A stretch of 64,000 bases of DNA from Perca fluviatilis (Eukaryota; Chordata; Actinopteri; Perciformes; Percidae): NCBI RefSeq assembly GCF_010015445.1, contig NC_053116.1, forward strand, positions 32,484,785-32,548,784, written 5' to 3'. Shown one piece after another: positions 44,323 through 56,972 of the stretch. Under the pieces are notes generated by a model, which did no database searches, was not told the DNA's origin, and worked only from the letters and a program-made list of their open reading frames with translations. Both the position numbers and the translations under genes were made by a program. Every line of letters begins with the position of its first letter. Position 1 is the stretch's first letter.

Positions 44323-46156
44323 CACTATATCGGCTACGATCTATTCTGAATGCATTTAAAAAACAAATGCATTCTTCTTTTGATGGAGCCTTCTGATGAC
44401 CACTCAGTAAAGCCACCTTGCATTGCCACCTTGAATATTATTTTAGCCTTTTGTTTGCCCCATAAATCCAACAAAAATATGTCAGCCTCTAGAATGTGTT
44501 GTGAGATAAGATGAATAACCCCTAGATACATTTCAAAATGCTTGACAAGAAAAACTGCTATGGTAGGCAGGCCTATATGCTGTACAAAGAAAAGTGCAAA
44601 ACTGCAAATTCCCACGTAGAGGCTAGTGTAGTGACATCATCAAGCATCATTACGGACTTCTGAGGTCAGTATACCGAGCACCACTCGCTCACATGAGAGA
44701 TATCATGTGATGTGGGTAGAAATAATAATATGAAAGGTTTTTGTGCAGCGCTTTGATTTTCTGTTACCTCGCTGTAGTCTAAAGGCTATTGGCCAGGTTC
44801 TGTTACAGTTAATTAGGAAGTTGTGCAGGAATATTACATTTATGCCGACTATTCACCCACTGAAAGCAAGAACAGGCCCAGAGCTTCCCTTTTACCATTG
44901 ATGTTCCGAGGATACACCACTGCATCTCCAGTGACAGCAGCAGCAGGATCATAGCTTTATGCTGATGGAATGCAAATGTCATTCATTCATCCATTTCAGC
45001 TCATCTCACAGTGTACGATGTGATGTGATGTGATGTTACGGGCTTACATTGGTCCGTGTCGCTATTTTGAGGGATGATTCCAGGTCGATTGGATTATTGT
45101 TTTCAGGATGGTGATGTTTTTGTCTCCTGCTCTTGTGAGCAGTGTTACCTTCACAGACAACTGAACAGCTTCAGTAATGGCAAACAGGGGGTCTGTAACA
45201 TTTACGCTTTGATGGTTCACTTTAGATTTGTGCAGGTGCCAGAGCTAAGACCCCTTTTTTTTACCAAGTGTGACATTATGGGGAATTATTTGTAACTAAT
45301 AGCACCATAAATTATATATGTACAGTATTAAATTCACATTTCATTTGATTAGTAAAAGTCCATCTTCAAATGTTCTGCTGTCCTGCAGGGGTGAAACTAA
45401 CATATTTATATTTTTATTTTTTGTTACTCTATAATTTCTTTTTGTTTTTTAGCCAATTAATTGTTTGGGATGTATAGAGAATGGCCGCAAATAGCAAAAA
45501 AAGAAGAAAAATAAATCCATGGTGGTATAAAATGTCTTGTTTTCTCTGACCAACAGTCCAAATCCTAAAAGAAAACTAGCAAATATTTGGAATCAGATCA
45601 TTGTTGTCATTTTTGTTTAAAAAATTATAGTTATATTTCTGACGATCAACTAATTGATTAATCAATACATTTTTTCAGCTCTACTTTCTTGACTTTTTAA
45701 CAGTTTTATTCTACTTTCAGGATGAAGACAAAGCTCATATTGATTGATTATTCTTAATAGCCCACACAGGAACATTATGAATTTTGGGTCTGATTTATTG
45801 CTACTGTCTTTTTCAACTTCTGCTGATATTCAGCACTGATTCTACTGTTTTTTGCAACAAAATGTACGATTGTTTTAGGAGCGACAAGATACAAATGAAA
45901 TCTATATTGATTTGATGTTACAAGGCCAAGTGAGTAAAATGACCAAGTCAGCAAGATGTAACCTTTGAGTAGTGAGAGCAGCACGTATCTGTCAGAAGGT
46001 GCAAGAAATCATAATCTCTCTCATACGCACATATCCAGCGAGCCTCCTGTGTATATCCGACTTCTTTATAAGCTGATCAATGTGATAAATAGGCCATGCA
46101 GAATAGCGTGGGAGACAGTTTTCTGTACAGAAACAGTCAGCATACTGAATGAGGGG

Positions 46157-46187
<31 letters not shown>

Positions 46188-46717
46188 GAAAGGAGAAAAG
46201 GGGGAAAAAGATCAGCACTTTTTTTTCCTTCTGTATTGTTCTTTTCCTCATCCTCATCTGCCCACTCTGTCCTCTATTCTGCCGAGTGTGCTGAAAGGGC
46301 TTGGTGCTCCACAATCAGCACGAATCAGACAGAATAGCAGAGGTACAGGTTTTACTCTCTTTATCTAAATCTTCATGACTTAACAGGAATTGAACCCAGG
46401 TCTTTCCACAAACCATTAATCAAGCAAGACGTTTATAAAAAAAAAAAGCAGTAGTGGAAGAAATATTCAGATCCTTTACTTTAGCGAAACTGCAATTGTA
46501 AAACATGCATTTAAAATTCTACTTAAGTAAAATGAGTACAGAAGTATTATCAGCAAATGGGCCTAAAGGAAATTACATTATTAATTTGTTATGTAATACT
46601 GATGTATCTGTGTCTAAGCAGCATTTGACTGTTGTAAGTGGCAGATACAGAGCTACTTTTTGCGGAGCTAGTTTTACCTTCTTTATACACACCTAGGTTG
46701 TTTACTCCAGTGGTCCC
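44323..46717. other. Intronic, no exon seen; poly-A run
   Basis: Contains a short TGATG repeat at 45017-45037 and an A run at 46157-46183. No LHFPL exon features. Confidence 0.4.
46157..46183. repeat. Poly-A run
   Basis: About 27 A residues followed by purine-rich sequence. Confidence 0.95.
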
Positions 46718-47153
46718 TAGTCTATATCCGTGACGTTCCACTTCCGGGATTGCTCCATTGCCGACGAAAATTCTGCCGGGTTTCAGTCATTTAGGCCGTA
46801 AATCCGTTACCTTAGGCTTCCTTTGTGTTGACATTTTAAACTCTGGTCGATTTATGAGGACTATGGTTAACCTTTTCTCAGATCTCTGCAGGGTAAATCG
46901 AAACAGCTAGCTGTATCTGTCCAATCTGAGTTTTCTGTTGCACGACTAAAACAACCTTTGAACGTACACCTGTTCCACCAAAACAAGTTCCTTCCAGAGG
47001 CTATTTTGCAGCGACACCATGGCTCTGTCCGGCACTTAGCGCCGCATAAGACGATTGTTTTAAAGAAATGCCAATAAATCAGAGCAAGTTTTTCTCCCAT
47101 CTGGGAATGCTGTGTGGACTAGCCAGACCCTCCTCTTGCGCAATGCAAGACTA
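46718..47153. mobile_element. TAGTCT-family hAT-like element, full copy
   Basis: Begins TAGTCTATATCCGTGACGTT and ends GCGCAATGCAAGACTA. Collinear with 29950-30346 throughout. No coding capacity. Confidence 0.87.
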
Positions 47154-47816
47154 GGGTCAACAAAATCTCTGTAAGTCATAAAAAATCTGCTTGCATGGGA
47201 ATCATCTATCAACTCTGTAACGTCATCTCATTTTCAGTATATATTACATCATTTGAATTTGTTTCTTATTAGCGTAAGTAGATCTTCACAATACCATAAG
47301 TATAATTTCAGAAAAGTGACACCATATCTTCTTGATTCAGACATGATAGGCTTCCCACATAAGCTCAGTGCTGACTGTAATAACACAAATGTTTATTCTC
47401 AAACTAAATTTATGTAAGCGTTCCTTCTAATTTGTGAGTAGGCCTATGTGTCAGAGTTTATGAAACTTTACAACGTTTTACTGTCCTTCCGTCCGATGCG
47501 TACAATGTGCGGCGGAGGTAAGTTGTCTAATAGACTTGGCTGACAGCCTAATGCTTCTCATCACCTTGGAGATGTCTAATCATCCACTCTGCCCTGCTGG
47601 GTGCAGACGGTGCTGGGTGCAGCAGGTCTCCTGGCACTGCACAGTGACAGATTATACTTCATCAAATACAGTCAGGGCCAATTTGAACCAAGGGTGGCCT
47701 AGATCTAGGCCAAATGAACCAAAAGTGCCAATTAGGGAGCAGTTTGGGGTGGGATGGGGCGGGTTGTTGGATGGGTCAAACAAACACAGGACTTTCACCC
47801 GGAGAGGGGTGTTCGT

Positions 47817-48318
47817 TAGCCTAGAAATCTAGACGCACCCTAGCGGCAGCAAATATAATTTGCAGCCAGGGTCGTCTAGCAACTCTCCGTTGGCTTGCGA
47901 GCTGGAAAAACCAAACTCTAGTCAGGCCAATCACATCGTGTATAGAGTCGGTGGGTGGGCTTAACCTAATGACGGCAGAGTTGCGACGGTTCCGCGTGAA
48001 TTCCCTGCTACCATGGTCTTTCGAATCGGCTTTGGCCGCAACTCTGGAAGACTTGGAGTTAAGCTTTTCTTTGAGAAAACAACAAAGAACGGCACTGAAG
48101 TCATTCTTAAAAAAGGAAGATGTGTTCAGAGTTTTGCCGACCGGATACGGCAAAAGTTGAATCTATCAACTAGCGTTGCTCTGGTTGGTTGTAGCGCTGT
48201 CCTATAGCGTGCAGAGGGAATTTGAAAGACTACCGTTTATCCCGCCCCTCGGATTGAGCCCTGCCAATGGTGAGTTCCCAGACCCAACATCTTGATGTGG
48301 GTCTGGCTTGTCAGGCTA
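47817..48318. mobile_element. hAT-type element carrying a helicase-like fragment
   Basis: Short TAGCCT...AGGCTA ends. Flanks GGTGTTCG and GGTGTTTA match at 6 of 8. It interrupts a repeat whose uninterrupted form is seen at 52545-52925, which confirms the insertion boundaries. The right end (CCAGACCCAACATC..GGCTTGTCAGGCTA) is a common teleost terminus. Confidence 0.75.
48026..48190 (+). pseudogene. RecQ-family helicase-like fragment
   Basis: The frame reads SLRKQQRTALKSFLKKEDVF then RVLPTGYGKS, then a TGA, then IYQLALLWL. The LR..Q (motif 0) and LPTGYGKS (Walker A, motif I) pair at this spacing is the start of a RecQ-type helicase core. The TGA sits where RecQ proteins usually have L between GKS and .YQLP. 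No DEAH box or later motif follows, so it is a broken fragment. Upstream residues (about 47951-48025) are not recognisable. Confidence 0.6.
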
Positions 48319-48663
48319 GGTGTTTATATCCTGTATGTTATGTAAGTTAATTTTCTTACATAAGGTTCTTAACTAACGCCACAAACATTACTTTTTTTAC
48401 CTAAACCACAATCTTTTACTAAACCTTACTAAGTTGTTTTGTTGCCTAAACCTAACCAAGTAACATAGGTTTTGTTTGAATTCACAATGGGAGTACCAGA
48501 GCGCTAAAAAGTGACACCAGGGGTCCAGACCAAGCTATCGGCGACTGTTACCATGTGAATAGATGATAATGGCCTTCTGAACCTACTAGTAGGAGTAGCA
48601 GGCTCCTTCTAACCCATATCTATGAGGCTGATAACAATTGATAACGCCCATTCAATAATTGTG

Positions 48664-50479
48664 TGATACTGTAACATTTGAAACTGGTAAAAAAAATGAA
48701 ACCGAAGCCAAAACATTAATGTAGGCAGAGCAGAGTGACACAGTCTGTCTTGGGTTCTAAAAATAAAAAAATAAAAATGGGCCAAAGTTGGCCCATTAGG
48801 TTAATGCACATGAAAGGACTATAAGATGCCACTCATGACTCTTGGCAATAAATAGTGGGTGTATTTACCAAAAGGCCTAAAAGAAGTAATAGTGACCTGT
48901 GTTGCTGCGAATCGGACCCAAGCCAAGGAAGATTCTTTAAAAGAAACTAAACCGCTGGCAGTATAACACATTCTGCACTGCTCCTGCATTGCTGCAAGAA
49001 ACACAAGAGGAATTGATTGCAAAACCCTGCAGCAGGGGACTGTATCACAAAGCAAGATTTGTGGGTTATCCATTTATGGGCTTTACTCAGGTTTTCCTTT
49101 GTCGCAAAGCTGGCTCCCTTACTGGGCAGGGTTGAACTTCTTTCTCATGCCCCCTTTTATAAATGTTTACACATTTAGTTCTGTCATTTTTTTGTGTGCA
49201 ACACTATGAATACCTTCCAGGAGAGAGAGTCTGTGAACCCCATTATCCCCATATTTAAATGATTAGCGCATCTTACTCCTCTATATAACAGCCAGTTTTT
49301 AGACCCGCCTCTCTGTATTGCCATTGGAACAGCTATAAACACTTTTGCAGTGTTTCCGTGAAGCTATCATTGTTTCATCCGGATAAAATGTATTGTAATA
49401 TTTTTGACCCAGATGATAACCAGCTTGATGACACCAGCTAGCTAGGAACGCCAATGTTAGGCTGAGTGAAGTCACGTAGCTCAAAGAATGACAGACTAAG
49501 TCGAACTTGCTTTGTGATACAGGGCCCAGGAAAACAGGGATGATGCAGCAAGAATAGCTGCCACTGAAATTTCATTTATTTGTTTATTGACAGGGAATTA
49601 CTGACTGTAAATGAGCCAGAGTTAGCTCAGCTGGCTTATTTTCAACTTAATACAGTCAGCACTTCAAAGCAACATATAGAGACCAACATTGAAACATGCT
49701 CACAATGCACAACAACAACAAAAAATGTAGAATGGTTATTTAGTTGTAGACACTTATGAAGTCAGAGGGGTTAGGAACAAACCAAATGTGGCCAAAAGTG
49801 GGAAAGGTTTGGGCCGATAGCGAATAAACAACTACCTGCTAATAGGTGACTTTTCTCCTATCGGCCCCAAGTTATGTCACACCTCGACGGTAAAGTGAAT
49901 AATGGGCTCATTTTACACTAAGAATCTAGACTAAGCAGCATTTTTCCTCACACGAAAAGAACAAGAGGAGGGCTAGATTTCCCAAAAGCACCCTGAGGTC
50001 TGTGAAGAGCTTCGCTGCTTGCACCTTTGCTTGGATTTAGATTAATTCAGTGGAAAATGCTCCCAGGGAAACTGTAAGAGCTTTAGTTTTAATTCACCTT
50101 TTTTGAAGAAAATATATTTTATTTTTTATTAATATTTTTACCTTCCTACAGAAACCGGTCCGTTTTATTTCTTTATGTTGTTCTCTTCCCACATCTTCTT
50201 CTATTCTATCTCCTCCCCAACATCCTCTCCTATCTGTTTCCAGTTTGTATTGTTTCCTTTCCTCCCTCAAGCAGAAAAGAGGTAAAGCTCAGTAGCCCAC
50301 AAGCCATCGCAGCTTGATGACTCTCTCTCTCTCTCTCTCCTCCATCAACTCATGCCTCCATCTCTCTTTAACCTCTTTCCCAGTCTATTGCAATATTAAA
50401 CAGAACTAAGCTGGACATGGGCCGTGGCACAGGGGAGGAGCTGTCCTGGGAGAAACGACCTGTCAGCGACTGTTCGCTC

Positions 50480-50482
<3 letters not shown>
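48664..50482. other. Intronic; possible retroposon remnant at 49560-49720
   Basis: The 49560-49720 part (TTTATTTGTTTATTGACAGG, GCCAGAGTTAGCTCAGC) resembles a dispersed fish repeat. A short CT run lies at 50322-50339. No exon. Confidence 0.4.

Positions 50483-50559
<77 letters not shown>
50483..50559. repeat. (GT)n microsatellite
   Basis: About 38 GT units. Confidence 0.98.
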
Positions 50560-50561
<2 letters not shown>

Positions 50562-50618
50562 CAAGATAGAAAAAAGATGGATAGTGCTGGAGGTATGAAA
50601 GGCTAATGTTGTTAACAT

Positions 50619-51009
50619 TTAAAGCTATAGTGCGTAGTTTCTGTCTCCTCCGGGAGGAATTCTAAGTAATGACAACAACACTGTCGGTGCGTCTACATGA
50701 TACAAGCCTTCTGTGATCGTGCACGAGCTCCGACCCCTCCTCCACGCAGTTGCTAGTAGCCAAGGAGGGCAAGGAGGATTTAAAAAAAAACATGATGGAC
50801 TCTTCAGAAGAGGTAATTATCTTCACTCGAGTTTCTGCGTGGGAAAGTCACCGGACAACACAATCTTCTGAACATGAGCCAGACTGAGAAATACAGAGAG
50901 AGTTGTGTGGAGCTGATAGTCTTAATTAGCTTTGTAGCAACTCATTTGGCAATGGCTTGAATGTAATGGACGTTCGTTAATATCAAAAAGTTATGCACTA
51001 AAGCTTTAA
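50619..51009. mobile_element. MITE, TTAAAGCT family, copy 3
   Basis: Begins TTAAAGCTATAGTGCGTAGT and ends TGCACTAAAGCTTTAA. Same orientation as 9909-10291 and collinear with it over its length. Confidence 0.9.
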
Positions 51010-51184
51010 AAAACTTTCCACTCTGAAACGTCTTGCTCCAGTCTAGGTTGCGAAGCTGATTAGGGTAGTTCTGCCTGTGTTTCGGGATCAGACTCGGGTT
51101 TTAACATGTACGGGTGAGCCAAAGCCATAGGTTACCGGCTGAAGTGGGTTTATTTTGGATCACACTAACTTGTCAGGCCCCGCT

Positions 51185-51370
51185 TAGGTTATATCCAGGA
51201 CCTTCCACTTCCGGGATTGCTCTGTTGCTGCCGGAAATGCCGTATGTCCTTCTTTTCGGCCGGATGTTATCTTAAGCTATCTTTGTGTTAGAATTCTAAA
51301 CTCCAGTCGATTTATGAGGACGATGGTGCTCCTCAGATCTCTGCAGGATAAATCCCGACAGCTAGCTTGA
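51185..51370. mobile_element. TAGTCT-family hAT-like element, 5' half
   Basis: Matches the left halves of 29950 and 46718 (CTTCCGGGATTGCTC, GTCGATTTATGAGGACGATG, CAGATCTCTGCAGG). It stops after GACAGCTAGCTT. Confidence 0.8.
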
Positions 51371-52544
51371 ACATCATAGCAATATAATATGAGGCTTATT
51401 TTGTCATGATTCTGTAGGGTCTTCCACCAATAGGCCTGTCCCACCCCTGTTACCTACATATTGACTGTATGACTGATGATCAGCTACATAGATGAAGAAA
51501 TCATGAACATACCATCTTTTTGTTCCTTTTAAACAACTGCAAACAATGGAGCTTCTCTGTTTTTGAAGTACTCATAAAAAATCCAGATCACAAAAAATTG
51601 GATTGGATTTGAAATTATACATTAGGGGATACCAGCAATGTTGAGAATTCCACCATATTGGATTTTCTTAAGATCTGTGCCTCCAAACCATTGCTAACTC
51701 GTAATTATTGAACCATTGCTAAGTAGGTCCTAAATAATTATGGATTACGCGTTATAGTAGACAATGATAGATTACTTATAGCTGACTCCTAGTTAGTTAG
51801 CGGCAACATATCATCATGAATCAGCACAGTGACTCGTGGCTCAATGTCTGTGATTAACCCTGAATCACCTGCTAAATAACACTTTATATAACTAATCAAG
51901 CCCTAATATGTACATATTAGTTACTATTTTTCTGTTCCCTCAAGTAATATAAGTATACATTATATTACACTTGCATGTTACTTGGAATGCATCATTACTT
52001 CCTGATCATCATTACTCACCATTTCTGTGCTCCCTCAGGTAAATCATCAATGTGCCCAACTGCAAAGTAGCTGCTGAGTTTTAACTGGGAATCTACAATT
52101 TGTTCATGAATGATACAAGCCAGAAACAGAGAGAGCAGAATTCTGGTGAAAGAAATGCACTGATCATACTCAGAACACATTTACATTAATATTCACATTA
52201 TGTCACATTATTAGCTAACACAGCCACACTAGATGCAAAACGAAAAATCTTCTTCAATCTTACTTCTGACACTTGCACCCTGGACACTCATCTTCTTGGG
52301 GAGTAACAATTAATGTACATGGTTATGGTTTGCTTTGTAATGGGGTTAATACATGCATACACTCTGAAGCTGCTTAGATAAGATGTGCACAGCAAATGAC
52401 ATGCCCCATGTTTCACTTCAGTCATGGTGGTCTGATCCAACAGGCATATGGTTGGATTTATGTTTTCAGAAACAGGCGTACATCAAAAGTAATTTGGGCA
52501 ATTAGATGAGCCTTCTACCAATTCACTCACCCGTTTCGAAAGTT
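51371..52544. other. Intronic, no recognised feature
   Basis: AT-rich, no exon, no terminal repeats identified. Confidence 0.4.
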
Positions 52545-52925
52545 AACAATCCGTTGAATGGGCGTTATCAGTGGTTATCAGCCTCATAGATATGGGTTAG
52601 AAGGGGCCTGCTACACCTACTAATAGGTTCAGAAAGCTGTTATCATCTCTTCACGTGGTAACAGTCACAGTTAGCGTGGTCAGGACTCTTGGGTGTCAGT
52701 TTTTATTGCTCTAACTAATGTTACTTGGTTGGGTTTAGGAAAAGATTGTGGTTTGGGTTAAAATACTTACGTTTGTGGCATTAGTTAAGAATGTTACGTA
52801 AGGAATGTTACGTAGTCTAGGTCATTTTGAAAAAGTCAACATTGACTTTTGGTTTCACACAGGACACAAACACTGGTCTCACAGGTGAAAGTCCTGGGTT
52901 TTATTTGACCCATCCACCACCCCAA
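52545..52925. mobile_element. Dispersed family copy, uninterrupted
   Basis: Opposite orientation to 47738-48663 and free of the inner insertion. Includes TTGGTTGGGTTTAGGAAAAG and GGTGAAAGTCCTGGGTTTTA. Termini of the family are not defined here. Confidence 0.75.
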
Positions 52926-54109
52926 ACTTTCTCTTTATGTGGAGTTTTTTTTCGTTATGTTACTCCCTACCGTTGTCATACTTCATAGTACGTCATCTTA
53001 CAGCACCGCGGTCGAGCAGTTAAATATTGACGCAGATGGGTGATCCAGCATACCAAGAAATGATAACGGCCTACTGAGCCAACTACGAGGTAGAGTAGGG
53101 TCATACCGCCTCAAATCTAAGATAGTGATAGCAACTTTTAAAGTTTTACCATGGTCTGGGTGAATACTTAATTCTGATTGGCTGCAGGGTTGTATATTAA
53201 AAAGTGATGGAAACCTACTAAGGAGTTCAGGTGAAATTGACTTTTTACTGTTCTAAATGAATGCGTTAAATGAAATGGAAAAAAATATATAAAATTTTAA
53301 TATCTTATTTCCAACATCAAGTGTAGTCTTTCAGTGCTTCGTCCTCTGAACATCACAGGATGGAGCTAACAAACAAGCTGCAAGTTTGTTACACTACCCT
53401 TCTGATTATTTAGTGATCATCTCACATCCCGTTCATTGTTCAACTCGTTACTTTAGGCTGTGGCTGACAGTGCACATGCGTATCATTTGTTCGTGAAAGT
53501 CCTGTTATTGATTTAGGGACAACGACATGACTGGATAGTGAGCTGGTGTTGTTGTTAAACATACCGTCAAATTATATTTACTGATTGTCAAGGGGTTAGG
53601 GTTTAGGGTTAGGTAACCCACTGTTTCCAATGTTATCGATTTTGAATGGTGTTAACATTGCTAGCATAACGTTGGCTAATGCCTCGTAGTTGAGCCAAAA
53701 GGGTTTAATGAGCTGAATGGATTATATATCTCATTTTTGCATCACATTATTCGCTTAGACACGAATGCATTGGAAAAGTGTGTACGACAATGCATCAATA
53801 ACTGTAATCCAGAGACAAAACAACCCTGGTCAAATTCTTCTTAATTTTGCTAAGGAGAAAGACCGGGTTTGATAAATGACCAATGTTGTCGTTGTCTATT
53901 CTTGCTCTCTCACTCTTTCACACACAGACCATGCTTCCTGTCCATTTTTGTTCAGAGTGACATATACATGTCTTGCTGCAACAAGTAAGCAGCAGAGCCA
54001 TCGAAAAAGAGCATGTGAAAGAGAGAGGAGAGACAGAATAAGAGTGAGTGAAACACAGCGAGTGAACGAGTTTGTGTGTGCATGCTGACATTATGCTCCT
54101 GCTCCTGCT

Positions 54110-54110
<1 letters not shown>
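52926..54110. other. Intronic; short telomere-like tract only
   Basis: GGGGTTAGGGTTTAGGGTTA at 53591 is a two- to three-unit TTAGGG-like patch. No exon. Confidence 0.4.

Positions 54111-54186
<76 letters not shown>
54111..54186. repeat. (GT)n microsatellite
   Basis: About 37 GT units, preceded by CTCCTG triplets. Confidence 0.98.
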
Positions 54187-54188
<2 letters not shown>

Positions 54189-54484
54189 TAGCGCATGTGT
54201 CTGCGTGGCCACACATGCGTCCGTTCACGTGACCATGTAAGACAGCGGGTAAATGTGTATATGATGGCTCTTCTCTGGAGCCAGTGCGGTGTGTGTGTTT
54301 TTTTCTGCACTAGTAAATGTGTAATGATCGTGTGCATGTGTTTTTGGTGTTTGTTCATGTGTATAGCTTCATACAGTATGAGTGGTAGCGCCAGTGCTCG
54401 TATGTAGATAAATGCACCTACGTGCATGTGTTTCCAGCAGGAGCTAAATAGATGCTGCAGTGGTCGAGTTAAATATAGAACTAC

Positions 54485-54510
54485 AGAGAGAGAGAGAGAG
54501 AGAGAGAGAT
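54485..54510. repeat. (GA)n microsatellite
   Basis: About 12 GA units. Confidence 0.93.
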
Positions 54511-54736
54511 ATAGAGACACAGAGAGAAGAGGTTCCCCGAGGGATATCCCTGCCTCTCCCTCTCTTTCTCTATCATGCCCTCTCTCTCTGAGATTTCTGG
54601 CCGGCTTTTCCCAACCAAACGTACATGTTTTAATTATCAGGCGCTTAATAAATAATTTCAAAGTCACCAGGGTGTTTCTAAAAATATCCTGACAGCTGAA
54701 TAATGGATTCCTTTGACCCTTCTCAGCATTGTCACT

Positions 54737-54737
<1 letters not shown>

Positions 54738-54774
<37 letters not shown>
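54738..54774. repeat. (GT)n microsatellite
   Basis: About 18 GT units. Confidence 0.95.
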
Positions 54775-54784
<10 letters not shown>

Positions 54785-55428
54785 AAGAAAGCAGTTGAAA
54801 GAGAAAGCCCCTAAAGCATGTTGATGAGATGTATGAGGGGAAGAAAATGGAAATTTCTCTACTATACATCATCCATGCTTCTCATTAATATGCAAACTTT
54901 ACTGAATAACATATATACCTCCATGTCAAACGGATATATTGTTCATTCTCTTTCTATGTATCAGGCTTTATATAAGGCATTTAAGGCTGTTAAACAAGCT
55001 ATATTCTTTTGAAGATGACACTTTGCAGCTAATGATCACATTATGATCAAGGGTGTTTTAACTTATGCATATACAGTTTATTCAGTGGTTCCCTCCTTTA
55101 GTTCAACTAGTTTGACCAGGAGCCATTAAAATGGATTTTTCTTTTAAAGTAGCAGTTAAGAGAACTAGCTATTTGCATTTGATAGTTGAGGTACTTTGTC
55201 GATGTTTTTAAAGAAATCTGCAATGACTAGCTAGCATTTGTTGCATTGCTTAGGACACGATGAAAAAGACAGCTGGAAGGTTGATAAGCAGATTGCTTTT
55301 GTGGCGAATCGAACCTGTCACCTGTGTGTTCTTGTTCCTGCTAAAGTTGTCGATTCACCCAAATAACAAATATAAAAACTTTTCTCATTCAGTTTTGGAC
55401 TTACTTGTCCAGGTTTTGAGATATTAAC
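54775..55428. other. Intronic, no recognised feature
   Basis: No exon or repeat boundary. Confidence 0.4.
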
Positions 55429-56038
55429 TAGGGGTGCAAGATATATCGACTCAATATCGTTATCACAATATATCGAAAGTGTTGCAATAAGTGCAATATT
55501 TTGTTTATTTTGTGGAACTCTGCATCCCGTCCGTTGGCTGTGTGGCTTAATTGTGTTCGATGTACAGCCTGCTTGAAACGCTATAATGATCATGTTTCAT
55601 TGGCCAGTTACCGTGCCACTTGTCAGCGCATGGGTCCACTGCGTGGCAAACCCTAGCGTACCACGTGTGTGCATATTTCAACAGAGTGACAGTGTAAGTG
55701 AAGAAATCAATAGAGACAACAAAACGGAATGAATCAGAGAAGCGAAAGAAAAGTTGTGTCCTGTTCTCTTTATTTATTTATTTTATACTGTCCAACCAGT
55801 AAAACATGTCCTGTTCTGTAGACATGGTCCTGATTTATTTATTCAGGTTGGACCAGTCCAATATGACATGTCAGTTAAAATAAACCTTGTGTTTAATTTG
55901 TTATTAATCTATTTTGATGCGTTTTCCCGTAACTTTTGTAATTTTACATATGTTTAAAAATATTGAAATTAATATAAATATCGCAATATTCATAATCAAT
56001 ATCGCAATATCACATTTTGTCAGTATTGTGCAACCCTA
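55429..56038. mobile_element. hAT-type non-autonomous element, 610 bp
   Basis: Ends TAGGGGTGCAAGATAT and TATTGTGCAACCCTA. Flanks ATATTAAC and ATGTTAAC agree at 7 of 8. Sub-terminal CAATATCG/CGCAATAT repeats lie at both ends. No transposase frame. Confidence 0.85.
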
Positions 56039-56046
56039 ATGTTAAC

Positions 56047-56619
56047 TATAACTATAGATAACCCAACTCACTGTCAACACTTTTCCTTGGAACTCATTTT
56101 TATGCTCTGTAGATTATCCAGGAAACCTGAACATTGTTTCTGGAGCAAGATGTTGCTGTAGATTTTTTTGTTTTTGTTTTTACCTTTTAAATGCTGTGAA
56201 TGCAACAAACAACTTTCCATTGTATATAATGCCAATGTTTTAAAATTCTTGCTTTTTATATTATGGCAGATGGCAACTACTGTATGGTTACCTTGGTTAG
56301 AGAGGCCGTAGTTATGGCAAAAGGACGGTTACAGTATGGTAACTAAATTGCTTGGTTAATGTTAGGGAAACATCATCAAAATCAGAATCATAACAACATC
56401 ATGGTTACAGTTAACAAAAAAGTGAATGTTGACTGCCAGTCTGTACCAATTCCTGCTTTTGCACTAAACATTGGTATTGGATACAAATAACCATGTGCAG
56501 AATCGCCTAATATGGACATAATTCCTGAGGATACTAGGCTGATCCAGAAAAAGGCCCTAAGAAGGACCATTTATAATGTTAGGAGGTAACAGAAAAATAC
56601 AGTATTTCCTGCAGTCTAT
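56047..56619. other. Intronic, no recognised feature
   Basis: AT-rich; nothing identified. Confidence 0.4.
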
Positions 56620-56972
56620 TTAAAGGTGCACTATGAGTTCCTGCATGGTTTCAGCACAATTTAATTTTTGTCTCAAATCGTAGGCATCTCTCCTTGATCA
56701 GCTAGCCGCCTGCCCCCTGAATACGCTGAGAAAAAGTCCGGTCTCGGGAGTCAACACAAGGGTTGTAAACGTCAAACACTAGAGGCACAGGCTGTGCACC
56801 AAAATAAAACAAACGACTCCAGCCAATCACCAGCAAGATGGTTGGGGGAGGGGGTGGGAGATAGTAACAGTTAGTCATGACAGTTATGGAAACATGGGGG
56901 GGAGATTTTGGTTGGAATTTACTTGGAACGTCAACAGAAGTGACCATGCAGGAACTCATAGTGCACCTTTAA
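56620..56972. mobile_element. MITE with perfect 30-bp terminal repeats (TTAAAGGTGC)
   Basis: Left arm 56620-56649 starts TTAAAGGTGCACTATGAGTT and ends CCTGCATGGT. The right arm 56943-56972 is its exact reverse complement. CTAT occurs directly outside both ends. Perfect arms imply a young copy. Confidence 0.92.

Larger units (their letters stand above)
47738..48663. mobile_element. Dispersed family copy (reverse orientation), interrupted by a hAT-type insertion
   Basis: The parts 47738-47816 and 48319-48663 together match the reverse complement of 52545-52925 in order: GGATGGGTCAAA.AAA.., AGGACTTTCACC, TTCTTAACTAA.GCCACAAAC, CTTCTAACCCATATCTATGA, GATAACGCCCATTCAA. The interruption at 47817-48318 is a separate element. 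Confidence 0.75.

Noticed and set aside
53591..53620. Interstitial telomere repeat
   Set aside because: Only two to three imperfect TTAGGG-like units; too short and mixed with TTTAGGG.
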